Positions 51,364 to 60,698 of a stretch of 64,000 nt of DNA are shown piece by piece. The DNA comes from Brucella pseudintermedia (GTDB taxonomy: Bacteria > Pseudomonadota > Alphaproteobacteria > Rhizobiales > Rhizobiaceae): assembly GCF_042697365.1 (NCBI RefSeq), contig NZ_CP137605.1. One strand, written 5' to 3'. The notes under the pieces are model-generated. The model was not told the origin of the DNA and ran no database searches. It saw only the letters and a program-made list of their open reading frames with translations. A program made the position numbers and the translations under genes. The stretch's first letter is position 1. Each line of letters starts with the position of its first letter.

Positions 51364-53187
51364 TTATGCAGCGCTCGACTTGCTCTTTTCAAAGCGCTTG
51401 CGCTCATTCGGGTCGAGATAGAGCTTGCGAAGGCGGATCGACTTCGGCGTTACTTCCACCAGCTCGTCGTCCTGAATCCACGACAGGGCGCGTTCCAGCG
51501 TCATCTTGATCGGCGGGGTGAGCTTCACGGCTTCGTCCTTGCCTGCGGCGCGGATGTTGGTGAGCTTCTTGCCCTTCAAGACGTTGACTTCAAGATCGTT
51601 GTCGCGGCTGTGAATGCCGATCAGCATACCCTGATAGACCTTGACGCCAGCGTCGATGATCATCGGGCCGCGATCTTCCAGGTTGAACAGCGCATAGGCA
51701 ACCGCTTCGCCCTGATCATTGGAGATCAGAACGCCGTTGTTGCGGCCTGCGATTTCGCCCTTGTACGGCTGATAGTCGTGGAACAGGCGGTTCATGATCG
51801 CCGTGCCGCGCGTATCGGTCAGGAGTTCCGACTGATAGCCAATGAGGCCGCGGGTCGGAGCGTAGAAGACCAGACGCACGCGATTGCCGCCCGAAGGACG
51901 CAGTTCGACCATTTCGGCCTTGCGTTCGGACATCTTCTGCACGACCGTGCCGGAATACTCTTCATCAACGTCGATGACGACTTCTTCCACCGGCTCCAGC
52001 TTTTCGCCGTTCTCGCCGTCCTTCATGACGACGCGCGGACGTGAAACGCCAAGCTCGAAGCCCTCGCGGCGCATGTTTTCGATCAGAACCGCAAGCTGCA
52101 ATTCGCCGCGGCCGGAAACGAAGAACGAATCCTTTTCGGTCGATTCCTCGATCTTCAGGGCGACATTGCCTTCGGCTTCTTTCAGCAGGCGGTCGCGGAT
52201 GACGCGGCTCGTCACCTTGTCGCCTTCGGTGCCCGCATAGGGGCTGTCATTGACGATGAAGGACATTGTGACGGTCGGCGGATCGATCGGCTGCGCGGCG
52301 AGCGGCTCGCTTACCGAAGGATCACAGAACGTGTCGGCAACCGTGCCCTTGGAAAGGCCGGCAATAGCAACGATGTCGCCCGCCTGTGCTTCTTCAATCG
52401 GCTGACGCTCGATGCCGCGGAAAGCGAGGATCTTCGAGATACGGCCGTTTTCGAGCAGGGAACCGTCCTGCGCCAGAACCTTGACGGCCTGGTTCGGCTT
52501 GATGGAGCCCGAATGGATGCGGCCGGTGATGATGCGGCCCAGGAACGGATCGGCTTCGAGGATCGTGCCGATCATGCGGAACGGACCTTCAGCAACCTTT
52601 GGGGCCGGAACATGCTTCAGCACGAGGTCGAACAAGGGCGCCAGACCTTCGTCCTTCGGACCTTCCGGGCTCAGCGCCATCCAGCCGTTGCGGCCCGAAC
52701 CGTAGAGGATCGGAAAATCGAGCTGTTCATCGGTCGCGTCGAGATTGGCGAAGAGGTCGAACACTTCGTTGACGACTTCCTCATGACGGCCATCGGGACG
52801 GTCGATCTTGTTGATCGCAACGATGGGCTTGAGGCCGACCTTCAACGCCTTGCCGACGACGAACTTCGTCTGCGGCATCGGGCCTTCGGCAGCGTCGACG
52901 AGAACGATAGCGCCGTCCACCATCGAGAGGATACGCTCCACCTCACCGCCGAAGTCGGCGTGGCCCGGCGTGTCGACGATGTTGATGCGCGTATTTTTCC
53001 AGACAACCGAAGTGGCCTTGGCGAGAATTGTGATCCCGCGTTCCTTTTCGATGTCGTTGGAATCCATCATGCGTTCTGCGACGCGCTGGTTGTCGCGGAA
53101 CGAGCCCGACTGCTTCAGGAGTTCATCGACCAGAGTTGTTTTGCCATGATCGACGTGTGCGATAATAGCGATATTACGCAATTCCAT
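51364..53187 (-). CDS. typA: Ribosome-binding GTPase TypA/BipA
   Basis: Translational GTPase of 607 residues, standard length, acting on the ribosome in stress and 50S assembly. G1 AHVDHGKTTLVDELLKQSG near residue 10, switch region EKERGITILAKAT, G3 DTPGHADFGGEVER near 72, G4 NKIDRPDGR near 126. Domain II, EF-G-like domains III and V and the C-terminal TypA domain follow in order (KSIRLRKLYLDPNERKR at the end). Alone in its transcription unit. Confidence 0.96.
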   Translation of the reverse strand: MELRNIAIIAHVDHGKTTLVDELLKQSGSFRDNQRVAERMMDSNDIEKERGITILAKATSVVWKNTRINIVDTPGHADFGGEVERILSMVDGAIVLVDAAEGPMPQTKFVVGKALKVGLKPIVAINKIDRPDGRHEEVVNEVFDLFANLDATDEQLDFPILYGSGRNGWMALSPEGPKDEGLAPLFDLVLKHVPAPKVAEGPFRMIGTILEADPFLGRIITGRIHSGSIKPNQAVKVLAQDGSLLENGRISKILAFRGIERQPIEEAQAGDIVAIAGLSKGTVADTFCDPSVSEPLAAQPIDPPTVTMSFIVNDSPYAGTEGDKVTSRVIRDRLLKEAEGNVALKIEESTEKDSFFVSGRGELQLAVLIENMRREGFELGVSRPRVVMKDGENGEKLEPVEEVVIDVDEEYSGTVVQKMSERKAEMVELRPSGGNRVRLVFYAPTRGLIGYQSELLTDTRGTAIMNRLFHDYQPYKGEIAGRNNGVLISNDQGEAVAYALFNLEDRGPMIIDAGVKVYQGMLIGIHSRDNDLEVNVLKGKKLTNIRAAGKDEAVKLTPPIKMTLERALSWIQDDELVEVTPKSIRLRKLYLDPNERKRFEKSKSSAA

Positions 53188-53281
53188 ATGGAGATCACTT
53201 CTATATGAGTTGGGAGCCGCGCCAACAGACCCGCGCGGAAAAACAATGCGGCGCTCTTACAGGTTTTTTTGCATTTTAGAA

Positions 53282-53304
53282 AGGGGCAGCACGAAACTGC
53301 CCCT
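53282..53304 (-). terminator. Intrinsic terminator downstream of mgtE
   Basis: AGGGGCAG and CTGCCCCT flank CACGAAA. On the minus strand the stem is followed by TTTCT, 74 bp after the mgtE stop. Confidence 0.6.
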
Positions 53305-53343
53305 CAATTAACCCGAAAAACCCGGATTTCACTGCGTTTTTAC

Positions 53344-53365
53344 ACTGTCAATTTGACAGTTTTTT
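53344..53365 (+). terminator. Perfect hairpin with T-run on the plus strand
   Basis: ACTGTCAA and TTGACAGT separated by one T, followed by TTTTT on the plus strand, 13 bp downstream of the mgtE stop. No annotated plus-strand gene ends here; see the findings. Confidence 0.5.
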
Positions 53366-53377
53366 GTACTCTTCGGG

Positions 53378-54775
53378 TCACAACAGCGTGCCGGACAGAA
53401 TGATGATCGCAACACTGAAATAGATGACAAGACCCGTCACATCGACCAGCGTGGCGACGAAGGGCGCCGATGCGCTGGCCGGATCGAAGCCCAGCCTTTG
53501 CAGGATGAAGGGCAACATGGAGCCCGTCAGCGAGCCGAAAGTGACGATGGCCACCAGCGCCATGCCGACAGTGAGCGCCACCAGAATCCAGTGCTCGCCA
53601 TAATCGTAGATGCCAAGCGTCTGCCATGCGATGATACGCAGAATGCCGATGCAGCCAAGAAAACTGCCAAGCGCGAGGCCCGACGGAATTTCACGCAGCG
53701 CGACACGCCACCAGTCCTTCAGCCTGATCTCCTGCAAGGCAAGCGCGCGGATAATCAGCGACGTTGCCTGCGAACCGGAATTGCCGCCCGAAGACATGAT
53801 GAGCGGTATGAAGAGCGTCAGCACCAGCGCCTTTTCCAGTTCCGCCTCGAAATGCTGCATGGCGCTTGCCGTCAGCATTTCGCCGAGGAACAGGATACCG
53901 AGCCAGCCGGCGCGCTTCTTCAGCATCTCGCCAAACCCGATGCGCATATAGGGCTTGTCCAGCGCCTCCATACCACCGAAACGGTAAGCATCCTCGCTGG
54001 CCTCTTCGGTCATGGCGTCCAGCACGTCATCAACGGTCACGATGCCAATGATGTGGCGACTCTCATCCACTACCGGCACAGCCAGAAGGTCATGCTTGCG
54101 GAAAAGCCGGGCGACTTCCTCGCGGCTTGCCAGCGGCGAAATCGTGATGGGCTCGTCATCGCGGGCTATGGACAAGATCGGCTCATCCGGCTGGCGGATG
54201 ATGAGACGGCGCAGGCTGACCACGCCCAGCAGGACGCGGCTGGCCGGATCGATGACATAGATGGCATAAACCGTTTCACGCGTGCGCTCGACCTTGCGGA
54301 TATAATCCAGCGTCTGGCCGACATTCCAGTTGGACGGCACGGTGATGAATTCGATGGTCATGAGCGAGCCCGCCGTGTTCGGCGGATACCCCATCAGTTT
54401 CTTCAGCGCGACCTTGGTTTCAGGCGCAAGAATGGGAAACAGGCCTGCGCGGTCGTCGTCTTCCAGCTCCTGGAAAACGTCGGTGGCGCGGTCCGCCGAC
54501 ATGCCGTCGAGCAAAAGACTTGCAAGGCCGGGCGGAAGCGTGGCGATGATCTCGCTGGCACGGTGCAGTTCCGGCTGATCGAGCAGGCGGATGGCATCTT
54601 CGTGCGAAAGCTGCGCGATGACGGCGACTGCATCATCGGCATCCAGTTCGTTAACGAGTTCCACTGCGTCGCCGGTACGCATGTCCGCAATGCGGCTTGC
54701 GATGGCAGCAGCAGGGAGGTCGGCAACATTGAGCACTTCCGGGAAGAAGTTGTTGTCGGGCTTAAGGCCGGTCAT
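53378..54775 (-). CDS. mgtE: Magnesium transporter MgtE
   Basis: Inner-membrane Mg2+ channel of 465 residues. The N-terminal MgtE helical domain (about 30-135, with ATLPPGLASLLLDGMSADRA) is followed by a CBS pair (about 140-265: VYAIYVIDPASRVLLGVVSL and LLAVPVVDESRHIIGIVTVD) and a C-terminal membrane domain of five helices (about 290-465) with LFIPLIMSSGGNSGSQATSL, the conserved pore region. The ribosome-binding site is weak. No magnesium-type riboswitch was recognised upstream. Confidence 0.95.
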   Translation of the reverse strand: MTGLKPDNNFFPEVLNVADLPAAAIASRIADMRTGDAVELVNELDADDAVAVIAQLSHEDAIRLLDQPELHRASEIIATLPPGLASLLLDGMSADRATDVFQELEDDDRAGLFPILAPETKVALKKLMGYPPNTAGSLMTIEFITVPSNWNVGQTLDYIRKVERTRETVYAIYVIDPASRVLLGVVSLRRLIIRQPDEPILSIARDDEPITISPLASREEVARLFRKHDLLAVPVVDESRHIIGIVTVDDVLDAMTEEASEDAYRFGGMEALDKPYMRIGFGEMLKKRAGWLGILFLGEMLTASAMQHFEAELEKALVLTLFIPLIMSSGGNSGSQATSLIIRALALQEIRLKDWWRVALREIPSGLALGSFLGCIGILRIIAWQTLGIYDYGEHWILVALTVGMALVAIVTFGSLTGSMLPFILQRLGFDPASASAPFVATLVDVTGLVIYFSVAIIILSGTLL

Positions 54776-55100
54776 GGGGCTTGCCTTTCTATCGATCCGC
54801 CGTCAAAGGCAGACCGTGCAAGCCGACCGCGAGCGATCAGATCACGAACTGCCTTGACGGCTGAAACAATCGACTGTGACTGTCGCTTGGCATAAGAGAA
54901 TAAAACTCCGGTTGAAAATGCTGCCGCAGAAATTCGGCTGCGGGCGTGATGTGCGCTTGGTCGCCCATAAAGTCAAGCCCTGTCGGACGATGTGGAACGG
55001 TTTTTCCCGCAAGTTGGCTCCCACGGTTTCCCTCTTGCTTGGTTGCAAGGCGACGCCTAAATCTGATGCGTATCGATGCCATCTGAACCGGAGTTTCATC
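54776..55100. other. 325-bp divergent gap mgtE-M3 peptidase
   Basis: An open frame on the plus strand runs through this gap in phase with the peptidase, but its residues look non-native and GGAG precedes the ATG at 55101, so it is read as leader. No clear terminator or operator was seen; promoters for both genes are expected here. Confidence 0.4.
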
Positions 55101-57149
55101 ATGTCCGACAAGACCGCCCACAATCACGCGCTGACCGACTGGAGCGGACCGCTGGGCCTGCCGGATTTCACCGCGTTCGGGGACGACGATTTCGCTCCCG
55201 CCTTCGATGTGGCGCTGGCTGAGGACCTCGCCGAGGTCGAGGCCATCGCCGGGGCTACCGAAGAGGCGACCATCGAAAACACGCTCAAGGCCTTGCAACT
55301 GACCGGCAAGGCGCTAGACCGCGTGTCAGCCGTGTTCTGGCTGCGCGCGGGCGCACATACCAACACCACGATCCAGGCGCTGGAGCGCGAGATCGCGCCG
55401 AAAATGTCGCGCCACTATTCGCGCATTATGATGGACCCCGCACTTTTCGCCCGCATCGACGCGCTTTATGAAAACCGCGACATGCTGGACCTCGACACCG
55501 AGACCAAGCGGGTTCTTGAAAAGACGTGGAAAGGTTTCGTCCGGTCGGGCGCGAAGCTCGATGAAGCAGGCAAGACGGAACTTGCAGGCATCAATGAAAA
55601 GCTCGCCGGACTTGGCGCCCGCTTCGGCCAGAACGTGCTGAAGGATGAATCGAGCTGGGCGCTGTTCATCGCCGATGAGGCTGACCTCGTCGGACTGCCG
55701 GATTTCCTGAAGAACGCCATGCAAAGTGCTGCCGCCGAGCGCGGCAAGCCGGATGCGTGGGCCGTCACGCTGTCGCGCTCGATCATCGAGCCGTTCCTGT
55801 CATTCTCGCAGAACCGCGCGCTCCGCGAACAGGCGTTCAACGCCTGGGCGAAGCGCGGTGAAAATGGCGGTGAAAGCGACAATCGTGAGATCGTGCGCGA
55901 AATGGTGGAGCTGCGCGAGCGCAAGGCGCATCTGCTCGGCTACGCCAACTTTGCCGCCTACAAGCTTGACGATACCATGGCAAAGACGCCCAAGGCTGTC
56001 ATGGATCTGCTGGAACCCGTCTGGGACAAGGCCCGCGCCAAGGCTCGGGAGGAAGAGAGCGAACTGGAACGGCTCATTGCAGCCGATGGCGGCAATCACA
56101 AGGTCGCGCCGTGGGACTGGCGCTTCTATGCGGAAAAGCTGCGCGCAGAACGCTTTGCCTTCGATGAAGCGGAACTGAAACTTTATCTTCAGCTGGAAAA
56201 GATCATCGACGCAGCTTTCGATGTGGCTAACCGCCTGTTCGGCATCCGCTTCGAGGAGAAGACGGGCATTGCCGCGTGGCACCCGGATGTGCGGGTGTTT
56301 CAGGTGTTCAACGCCGATGGCAGCGAACGCGGCCTGTTCCTTGGCGACTATTTCGCCCGGACAACGAAGCGCTCGGGCGCATGGATGAGTTCCCTGCAAT
56401 CAAGTCACAAGCTTGATGGCGGGCAGAAGCCGATCATCTATAATGTGATGAATTTTGCAAAGCCGAAGGAGGGCGAACCTGCCCTGCTCTCGCTTGATGA
56501 CGCACGCACCTTGTTCCATGAATTCGGCCATGCGCTCCATGGCCTGTTGTCGGATGTGACCTGGCCTGCTGTCTCCGGCACTGCTGTTTCCCGCGATTTT
56601 GTGGAACTGCCCTCGCAGCTTTACGAACATTGGCTCACGGTCCCTGCGGTTCTTGAAAAATACGCCGTGCACTATCGCACCGGAGAAGCCATGCCCAAGG
56701 CGCTTCTCGACAAGGTGCTGGCTGCCCGCACCTTCAATGCGGGGTTCAACACAGTCGAGTTCACCTCATCGGCGCTCGTGGACATGGCATTCCACACCGG
56801 TACGGAAAAGATCGCCGATCCGCTCGCCTTCGAGATAAAGACGCTGGAAAAGCTCTCTATGCCGGATGCGATCATCATGCGTCATCGCACGCCGCACTTC
56901 ACCCACGTCTTTTCCGGCGACGGTTATTCCGCCGGCTACTATTCCTATATGTGGTCGGAAGTACTGGATGCGGACGCCTTTTCAGCATTCGAGGAAACCG
57001 GCGACGCTTTCAATCCGGAATTGGCAGCGAAACTGAAGCAGCATATCTATGCCGCCGGCGGCAGCCGCGACCCGGAAGAGCTTTACAAGGCATTCCGCGG
57101 CAAGATGCCGACACCGGACGCCATGATTGAAAAGCGTGGACTGAACTGA
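55101..57149 (+). CDS. M3 family oligopeptidase (peptidyl-dipeptidase Dcp/OpdA type)
   Basis: Cytosolic zinc metallopeptidase of 682 residues that degrades short peptides. The active site is LFHEFGHALHGLLSD near residue 474 (HExxH), with the third ligand glutamate in the following FVELPSQLYEHW near 501. HVFSGDGYSAGYYSYMWSEV near 604 is the substrate-binding loop conserved in M3 enzymes. Length and motifs fit Dcp or oligopeptidase A. Started at MSDKTAHNHA because of GGAG and because the upstream in-frame extension is unlike the family. Confidence 0.92.
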   Translation: MSDKTAHNHALTDWSGPLGLPDFTAFGDDDFAPAFDVALAEDLAEVEAIAGATEEATIENTLKALQLTGKALDRVSAVFWLRAGAHTNTTIQALEREIAPKMSRHYSRIMMDPALFARIDALYENRDMLDLDTETKRVLEKTWKGFVRSGAKLDEAGKTELAGINEKLAGLGARFGQNVLKDESSWALFIADEADLVGLPDFLKNAMQSAAAERGKPDAWAVTLSRSIIEPFLSFSQNRALREQAFNAWAKRGENGGESDNREIVREMVELRERKAHLLGYANFAAYKLDDTMAKTPKAVMDLLEPVWDKARAKAREEESELERLIAADGGNHKVAPWDWRFYAEKLRAERFAFDEAELKLYLQLEKIIDAAFDVANRLFGIRFEEKTGIAAWHPDVRVFQVFNADGSERGLFLGDYFARTTKRSGAWMSSLQSSHKLDGGQKPIIYNVMNFAKPKEGEPALLSLDDARTLFHEFGHALHGLLSDVTWPAVSGTAVSRDFVELPSQLYEHWLTVPAVLEKYAVHYRTGEAMPKALLDKVLAARTFNAGFNTVEFTSSALVDMAFHTGTEKIADPLAFEIKTLEKLSMPDAIIMRHRTPHFTHVFSGDGYSAGYYSYMWSEVLDADAFSAFEETGDAFNPELAAKLKQHIYAAGGSRDPEELYKAFRGKMPTPDAMIEKRGLN

Positions 57150-57156
57150 TCGACTG

Positions 57157-57180
57157 AAAAGGCCGGGAAACCGGCCTTTT
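57157..57180. terminator. Bidirectional terminator after the M3 peptidase
   Basis: AAAAGGCCGG and CCGGCCTTTT flank GAAA, between the peptidase stop and the convergent VOC gene, whose stop codon touches it. Confidence 0.85.
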
Positions 57181-57530
57181 CACTTGTGGGTCAGAATATT
57201 CACGAGCCGACCGTATGGATCGCGCGTGAAAAAACGGCGTACGCCCCATTCCTCATCCGCCGGACCGTATTCGACGGTAAATCCCAGCGTGATCGCGCGT
57301 TCCAGCACGGCGTCGACGTCATCGACCTCTATGGAAAGATCGGGCACCGGCGTACCCGATCCACCCTCGCTCATGATGCTCACCTGTACCCGTGCCTCAG
57401 CATCGGTGACGTAGGTGACGATCCAGCCGAAATCCATCGCCACATCGAGGCCCAGCAAATCGCCATAGAAGCGCTTTGCCGCCGCCGGATCACCGGCGGC
57501 GATATTGGCGACGATGCGGCGCACGGCCAT
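57180..57530 (-). CDS. VOC family protein (glyoxalase/bleomycin-resistance type)
   Basis: Single VOC domain of 116 residues. RIVANIAAGDPAAAKRFYGD at the N-terminus, LSIEVDDVDAVLERAITLGF near 65, and C-terminal WGVRRFFTRDPYGRLVNIL with the usual DPxG turn. The canonical metal-binding histidine at the start is replaced (VANIAAG), so metal binding is doubtful. Its start shares one base with the DUF1737 stop (TGATG), giving a three-gene unit with the CitE-like gene. Confidence 0.83.
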   Translation of the reverse strand: MAVRRIVANIAAGDPAAAKRFYGDLLGLDVAMDFGWIVTYVTDAEARVQVSIMSEGGSGTPVPDLSIEVDDVDAVLERAITLGFTVEYGPADEEWGVRRFFTRDPYGRLVNILTHK

Positions 57531-57736
57531 CAGTATTCGCCGAGCTTGATGTCGGGCGTGTAGTCAACGCCGTCGACTTCCTTCACCACCGGCTGGCCGC
57601 AATGCATGACGCCGGTGGCGGCGTTGAAGGCATAGGTCGGCGAGCCATAGAGCTGCCAGCCCTTGTTGAGCGCCGCCGTGACGCGATGGCAGAATGCGGA
57701 ATCGTCCGGGCCTGTAATGAAACGATATAACTTCAT
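57530..57736 (-). CDS. DUF1737 domain protein
   Basis: A 68-residue small protein: MKLYRFITGPDDSAFCHRVT, then LNKGWQLYGSPTYAFN, the DUF1737 pattern, and a C-terminal VDYTPDIKLGEY. Function unknown. The ATG at 57736 has AGGGGAAG upstream; an in-frame extension overlaps the CitE-like gene and is rejected. It is between a CitE-like lyase gene and a VOC gene, 16 bp after the former. Confidence 0.82.
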   Translation of the reverse strand: MKLYRFITGPDDSAFCHRVTAALNKGWQLYGSPTYAFNAATGVMHCGQPVVKEVDGVDYTPDIKLGEY

Positions 57737-57752
57737 GCTGGTACTTCCCCTG

Positions 57753-58628
57753 TTATAACTTTGCGCCCGCCTTGGCGAGCAAACGCTCGGCCATTTCGAG
57801 ATGCAGTCTTTCGACCATTTGCCCGTCCAGCGAAACGACGCCCTTGTCGGCATTTTCAGGACGAGCGAAGATTTCAACGACGCTGCGGGCATGGGCTATT
57901 TCATCCTCGGTGGGCGAGAATGCACGATTGGCCGCTTCGATCTGGCCGGGATGAATGAGCGTCTTGCCATCGAAACCCATGGAAGCGCCCTGCGCGCATT
58001 CTGCCTCGAAGCCCACGCTGTCGCGAAAATCATTATAAACGCCATCGAGAACAGTGATCCCGCCAGCGCGCGCCGCAAGAATGATCTGCATCAGCCAGGG
58101 GATGAGATAGGGGCGTCCCGGTTGCGGACGCACGCCCGTTTCCCGCGCAATATCATTCGGCCCGACGACAAAACAGGCAAGCCGCACCGCCGAACGGTGC
58201 CCGAGAACCGCGATTTCGTCGGCATTGAGAATGCCTCTTGCCGTCTCGATCATCGCCCAGACGCCAACTGCGGGATCGGCATCGTGACGATCAAGCCGGT
58301 TGGCTGCGTCAATTATATCCTGCGGACGTTCGACCTTGGGCAGGAGGATCGCATCCGCGCCCATCTTTGCCGCCGCCGCGACATCGTCCTTGCCCCATGG
58401 CGTTTCCGCCATGTTGACCCGAACGATGCGTTCGAAGCCGACCTTCGGATGGCTTGCGAAATGCGCCGACAGCGCATCGCGCGCCAAAACCTTTGCCTCG
58501 GGCGCGACGGAATCTTCCAGATCATAAATCACGCAATCCGCTGGCAGCGTCAGCGACTTCTCCAGAGCGCGGGCATTGGCGGCAGGGACGAACAGGACGG
58601 AACGGCGAGGACGAACAATGGTTTTCAT
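57753..58628 (-). CDS. HpcH/HpaI aldolase family, CitE-like CoA-ester lyase
   Basis: A 291-residue TIM-barrel lyase of the CitE/malyl-CoA lyase group. RSVLFVPAANARALEKSLTL near residue 8, VIYDLEDSVAPEAK near 32 with the metal-binding acid, ILLPKVERPQDI near 94, MIETARGILNADEI near 124 and VGPNDIARETG near 152. Known members cleave malyl-CoA, citramalyl-CoA or related thioesters; no CoA-transferase adjoins. Start at 58628, since the upstream in-frame extension is arginine-rich and unlike the family. Confidence 0.88.
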   Translation of the reverse strand: MKTIVRPRRSVLFVPAANARALEKSLTLPADCVIYDLEDSVAPEAKVLARDALSAHFASHPKVGFERIVRVNMAETPWGKDDVAAAAKMGADAILLPKVERPQDIIDAANRLDRHDADPAVGVWAMIETARGILNADEIAVLGHRSAVRLACFVVGPNDIARETGVRPQPGRPYLIPWLMQIILAARAGGITVLDGVYNDFRDSVGFEAECAQGASMGFDGKTLIHPGQIEAANRAFSPTEDEIAHARSVVEIFARPENADKGVVSLDGQMVERLHLEMAERLLAKAGAKL

Positions 58629-58867
58629 GTCCCGATTTGTGCACCGAACCGCCGGGCAGCGCAAGCACAGAGAGCGCTTGCGGAGCGGGCCTTGAAATCC
58701 TGCGTCGGCACGCCTATTTTCCGGCCTTCGGTTGAATGCACCTGCCGCCCGCAGCTTCCAAGGCACGGTAAAGCATTTTCAAATTTCGTTTTTGTTCCGG
58801 TGACGGCAGAAACGGCAATGCGGGCACCCGTTCATGAAAACGCCGCTCACAATCAGGAGCGAAAACA

Positions 58868-59332
58868 ATGACCACAGCTATCGTCGCTGGGACCAATAAC
58901 GCTGACTTCAAGCATCAGGCCCGCCGTCTGCGGCAGGCGCTGAGCGAGGAAGGCATCACCATCAGCCATGGCAAGGCGCTTGACCTTGTGGCGCGCCAGT
59001 CCGGCACACGCGACTGGAACACGCTTGCCGCCAATGGCAGCAAGGCGGAAGCCGCCCCCATGCAGGAGGATACCGCGCCTTACCGCGTCGGCCAGCGCAT
59101 CACCGGCCTGTTTCACACCACGCCGTTCGATGCCCGCATCATCGCGGTTGAGGAAACGATCAAGCCGGAGTTGTGGCGCATCACGCTCCAGTTCGATCCG
59201 GCTATTGACGTGGCGGTTTCACCGAACCTTTCGATGCTGCGCAGGCGCGTCACGGCTGTTGTCGGCACCGACGGCAAATCCCGCCGGCTCACCGGCAGCG
59301 AGACCGGCGGCATTGCTCTCAATGTTGCATAA
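58868..59332 (+). CDS. Glyoxalase-related domain protein
   Basis: A 154-residue cytosolic protein. The N-terminal half (KHQARRLRQALSEEGITISH then GKALDLVARQSGTRDWNTLA, residues about 15-58) matches a domain found fused to glyoxalase proteins and in stand-alone Rhizobiales proteins. The C-terminal half is predicted beta-rich. No catalytic residues could be identified. CAGGAG precedes the start; it is a single-gene unit. Confidence 0.7.
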   Translation: MTTAIVAGTNNADFKHQARRLRQALSEEGITISHGKALDLVARQSGTRDWNTLAANGSKAEAAPMQEDTAPYRVGQRITGLFHTTPFDARIIAVEETIKPELWRITLQFDPAIDVAVSPNLSMLRRRVTAVVGTDGKSRRLTGSETGGIALNVA

Positions 59333-59349
59333 TTGCTCAATATGCATCG

Positions 59350-59403
59350 CATACGCATGATCAGGAAAGCTTGACCTGGTTTCCGGACAGGATTATGCGC
59401 ATA
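59350..59403. repeat. Palindromic intergenic repeat
   Basis: ATACGCATGATCAGGAAA ... TTTCCGGACAGGATTATGCGC pairs as a long imperfect hairpin in the gap between the glyoxalase-related gene and leuD. GCATGATC-type ends are shared with repeats elsewhere in Rhizobiales. Confidence 0.6.
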
Positions 59404-59570
59404 ACCCGAAAGTTGAACTGTCAGGCGTGCTTGCAGGCGCGCCGGACAGTTTGCAAAACGGGTCGGGAGTTGCGACCTATTGGGCAGTTCCGGCCTCAAA
59501 CGTTGACTCTCGGTCAAGCTGATGTAAACCAGTTTGCAAATTGCAAATTCCCAACCGACAGGTTCAGGAC

Positions 59571-60176
59571 ATGGATAAGTTCACCAAGCTCACAGGCGTC
59601 GCTGCCCCCCTGCCGATCGTCAATATCGACACGGATATGATCATTCCGAAGGATTACCTGAAGACGATCAAGCGCACGGGTCTGAGCAAGGGACTTTTCG
59701 CCGAAATGCGCTTCAATGAAGACGGTACGGAGAACCCGGATTTTGTCCTGAACAAGCCCGGCTACCGCAACGCTCAGATTCTGGTTGCAGGCGACAATTT
59801 CGGCTGCGGTTCCTCGCGCGAACATGCGCCGTGGGCCTTGCTTGATTTCGGTATCCGCTGCGTCATCTCGACCTCGTTCGCCGACATCTTCTACAATAAC
59901 TGCTTCAAGAACGGCATCCTGCCGATCAAGGTCACTCAGGAAGAGCTGGACAAGCTGATGGACGACGCTTCGCGCGGCGCCAATGCAACCCTCACCATCG
60001 ATCTCGAAGCCAAGGAAATTCACGGTCCCGATGGCGGCACGATTTCCTTCGATCTCGACGATTTCAAGCGCCATTGCCTGCTCAACGGTCTCGACGATAT
60101 CGGCCTGACCATGGAAAAGGCTGGCAGCATCGACGCATTCGAGGCCAAGCGCGCCGAACTGCGTCCCTGGGCATAA
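59571..60176 (+). CDS. leuD: 3-isopropylmalate dehydratase small subunit LeuD
   Basis: Small subunit of the leucine-pathway isomerase, 201 residues. VNIDTDMIIPKDYLKTIKRT near residue 17, AGDNFGCGSSREHAPWALLD near 76 with the conserved serine and arginine of the swivelling domain, and STSFADIFYNNCFKNGILPI near 100. It must pair with LeuC, not in the window. Start at MDKFTKLTG; an in-frame start 10 codons upstream lacks a good ribosome-binding site. Confidence 0.95.
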   Translation: MDKFTKLTGVAAPLPIVNIDTDMIIPKDYLKTIKRTGLSKGLFAEMRFNEDGTENPDFVLNKPGYRNAQILVAGDNFGCGSSREHAPWALLDFGIRCVISTSFADIFYNNCFKNGILPIKVTQEELDKLMDDASRGANATLTIDLEAKEIHGPDGGTISFDLDDFKRHCLLNGLDDIGLTMEKAGSIDAFEAKRAELRPWA

Positions 60177-60202
60177 TGACGGCATGTACTATATATACTC
60201 GG

Positions 60203-60226
60203 CCAGAATGCCCGCCAGAATGCCCG
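60203..60226. repeat. Tandem 12-bp direct repeat
   Basis: CCAGAATGCCCG occurs twice in a row in the 75-bp gap between leuD and the next gene. Possible strand-slippage product. Confidence 0.7.
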
Positions 60227-60251
60227 GTCGCAGGTCTGGCGGCCTGCACAA

Positions 60252-60698
60252 GTGAATAGGACACGATTGGCTGAAATGGCCCGAGAAGATCAAAGCGGCG
60301 ACTGGGCGGGACGTCTTTCGCCCTCGCTGGACGAAATTGAATCCATCGCGATTGAAGCTCTCGCGCATCTGCCGCAGGAGTTTCGCGCGCTGTGCGGCGA
60401 CATCATTATCCAGATTGCCGACTTTCCTGACGATCAGATCATTGAGGACATGGGGCTAGAAACCCCATTCGACCTGCTTGGCCTTTTTGAAGGACGCGGC
60501 ATCGGCGAACGTTTCAGCCTGCAGACCGGCGAAGGCCCAAACCGTATCACGCTCTATCGTCGCGCGATCCTCGACTACTGGTCCGAACATGAAGAAGTGC
60601 TGGGCGATATCATCACCCATGTGCTGATTCATGAGATCGGCCACCATTTCGGCCTGTCGGACGACGATATGGAAAATATCGAGGCGCAGGCGGAATAA
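60252..60698 (+). CDS. Zincin-like metallopeptidase family protein
   Basis: A 148-residue protein with THVLIHEIGHHFGLSDDDM near residue 120, an extended HExxHxxGxxD zinc site of minimal metallopeptidases. The N-terminal half (DEIESIAIEALAHLPQEFRA near 28) matches the family. The likely start is GTG 60252 (no good Shine-Dalgarno); ATG 60276 is the alternative and would give MAREDQSGDW. It lies 75 bp after leuD and may be co-transcribed. Substrate unknown. Confidence 0.82.
   Translation: MNRTRLAEMAREDQSGDWAGRLSPSLDEIESIAIEALAHLPQEFRALCGDIIIQIADFPDDQIIEDMGLETPFDLLGLFEGRGIGERFSLQTGEGPNRITLYRRAILDYWSEHEEVLGDIITHVLIHEIGHHFGLSDDDMENIEAQAE

Noticed and set aside
54876..55100. 75-residue N-terminal extension of the M3 peptidase
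   Set aside because: Basic and cysteine-containing, unlike cytosolic M3 enzymes, and a proper ribosome-binding site precedes the ATG at 55101.
54776..55100. Magnesium-sensing leader for mgtE
   Set aside because: No conserved M-box-like structure was recognised.
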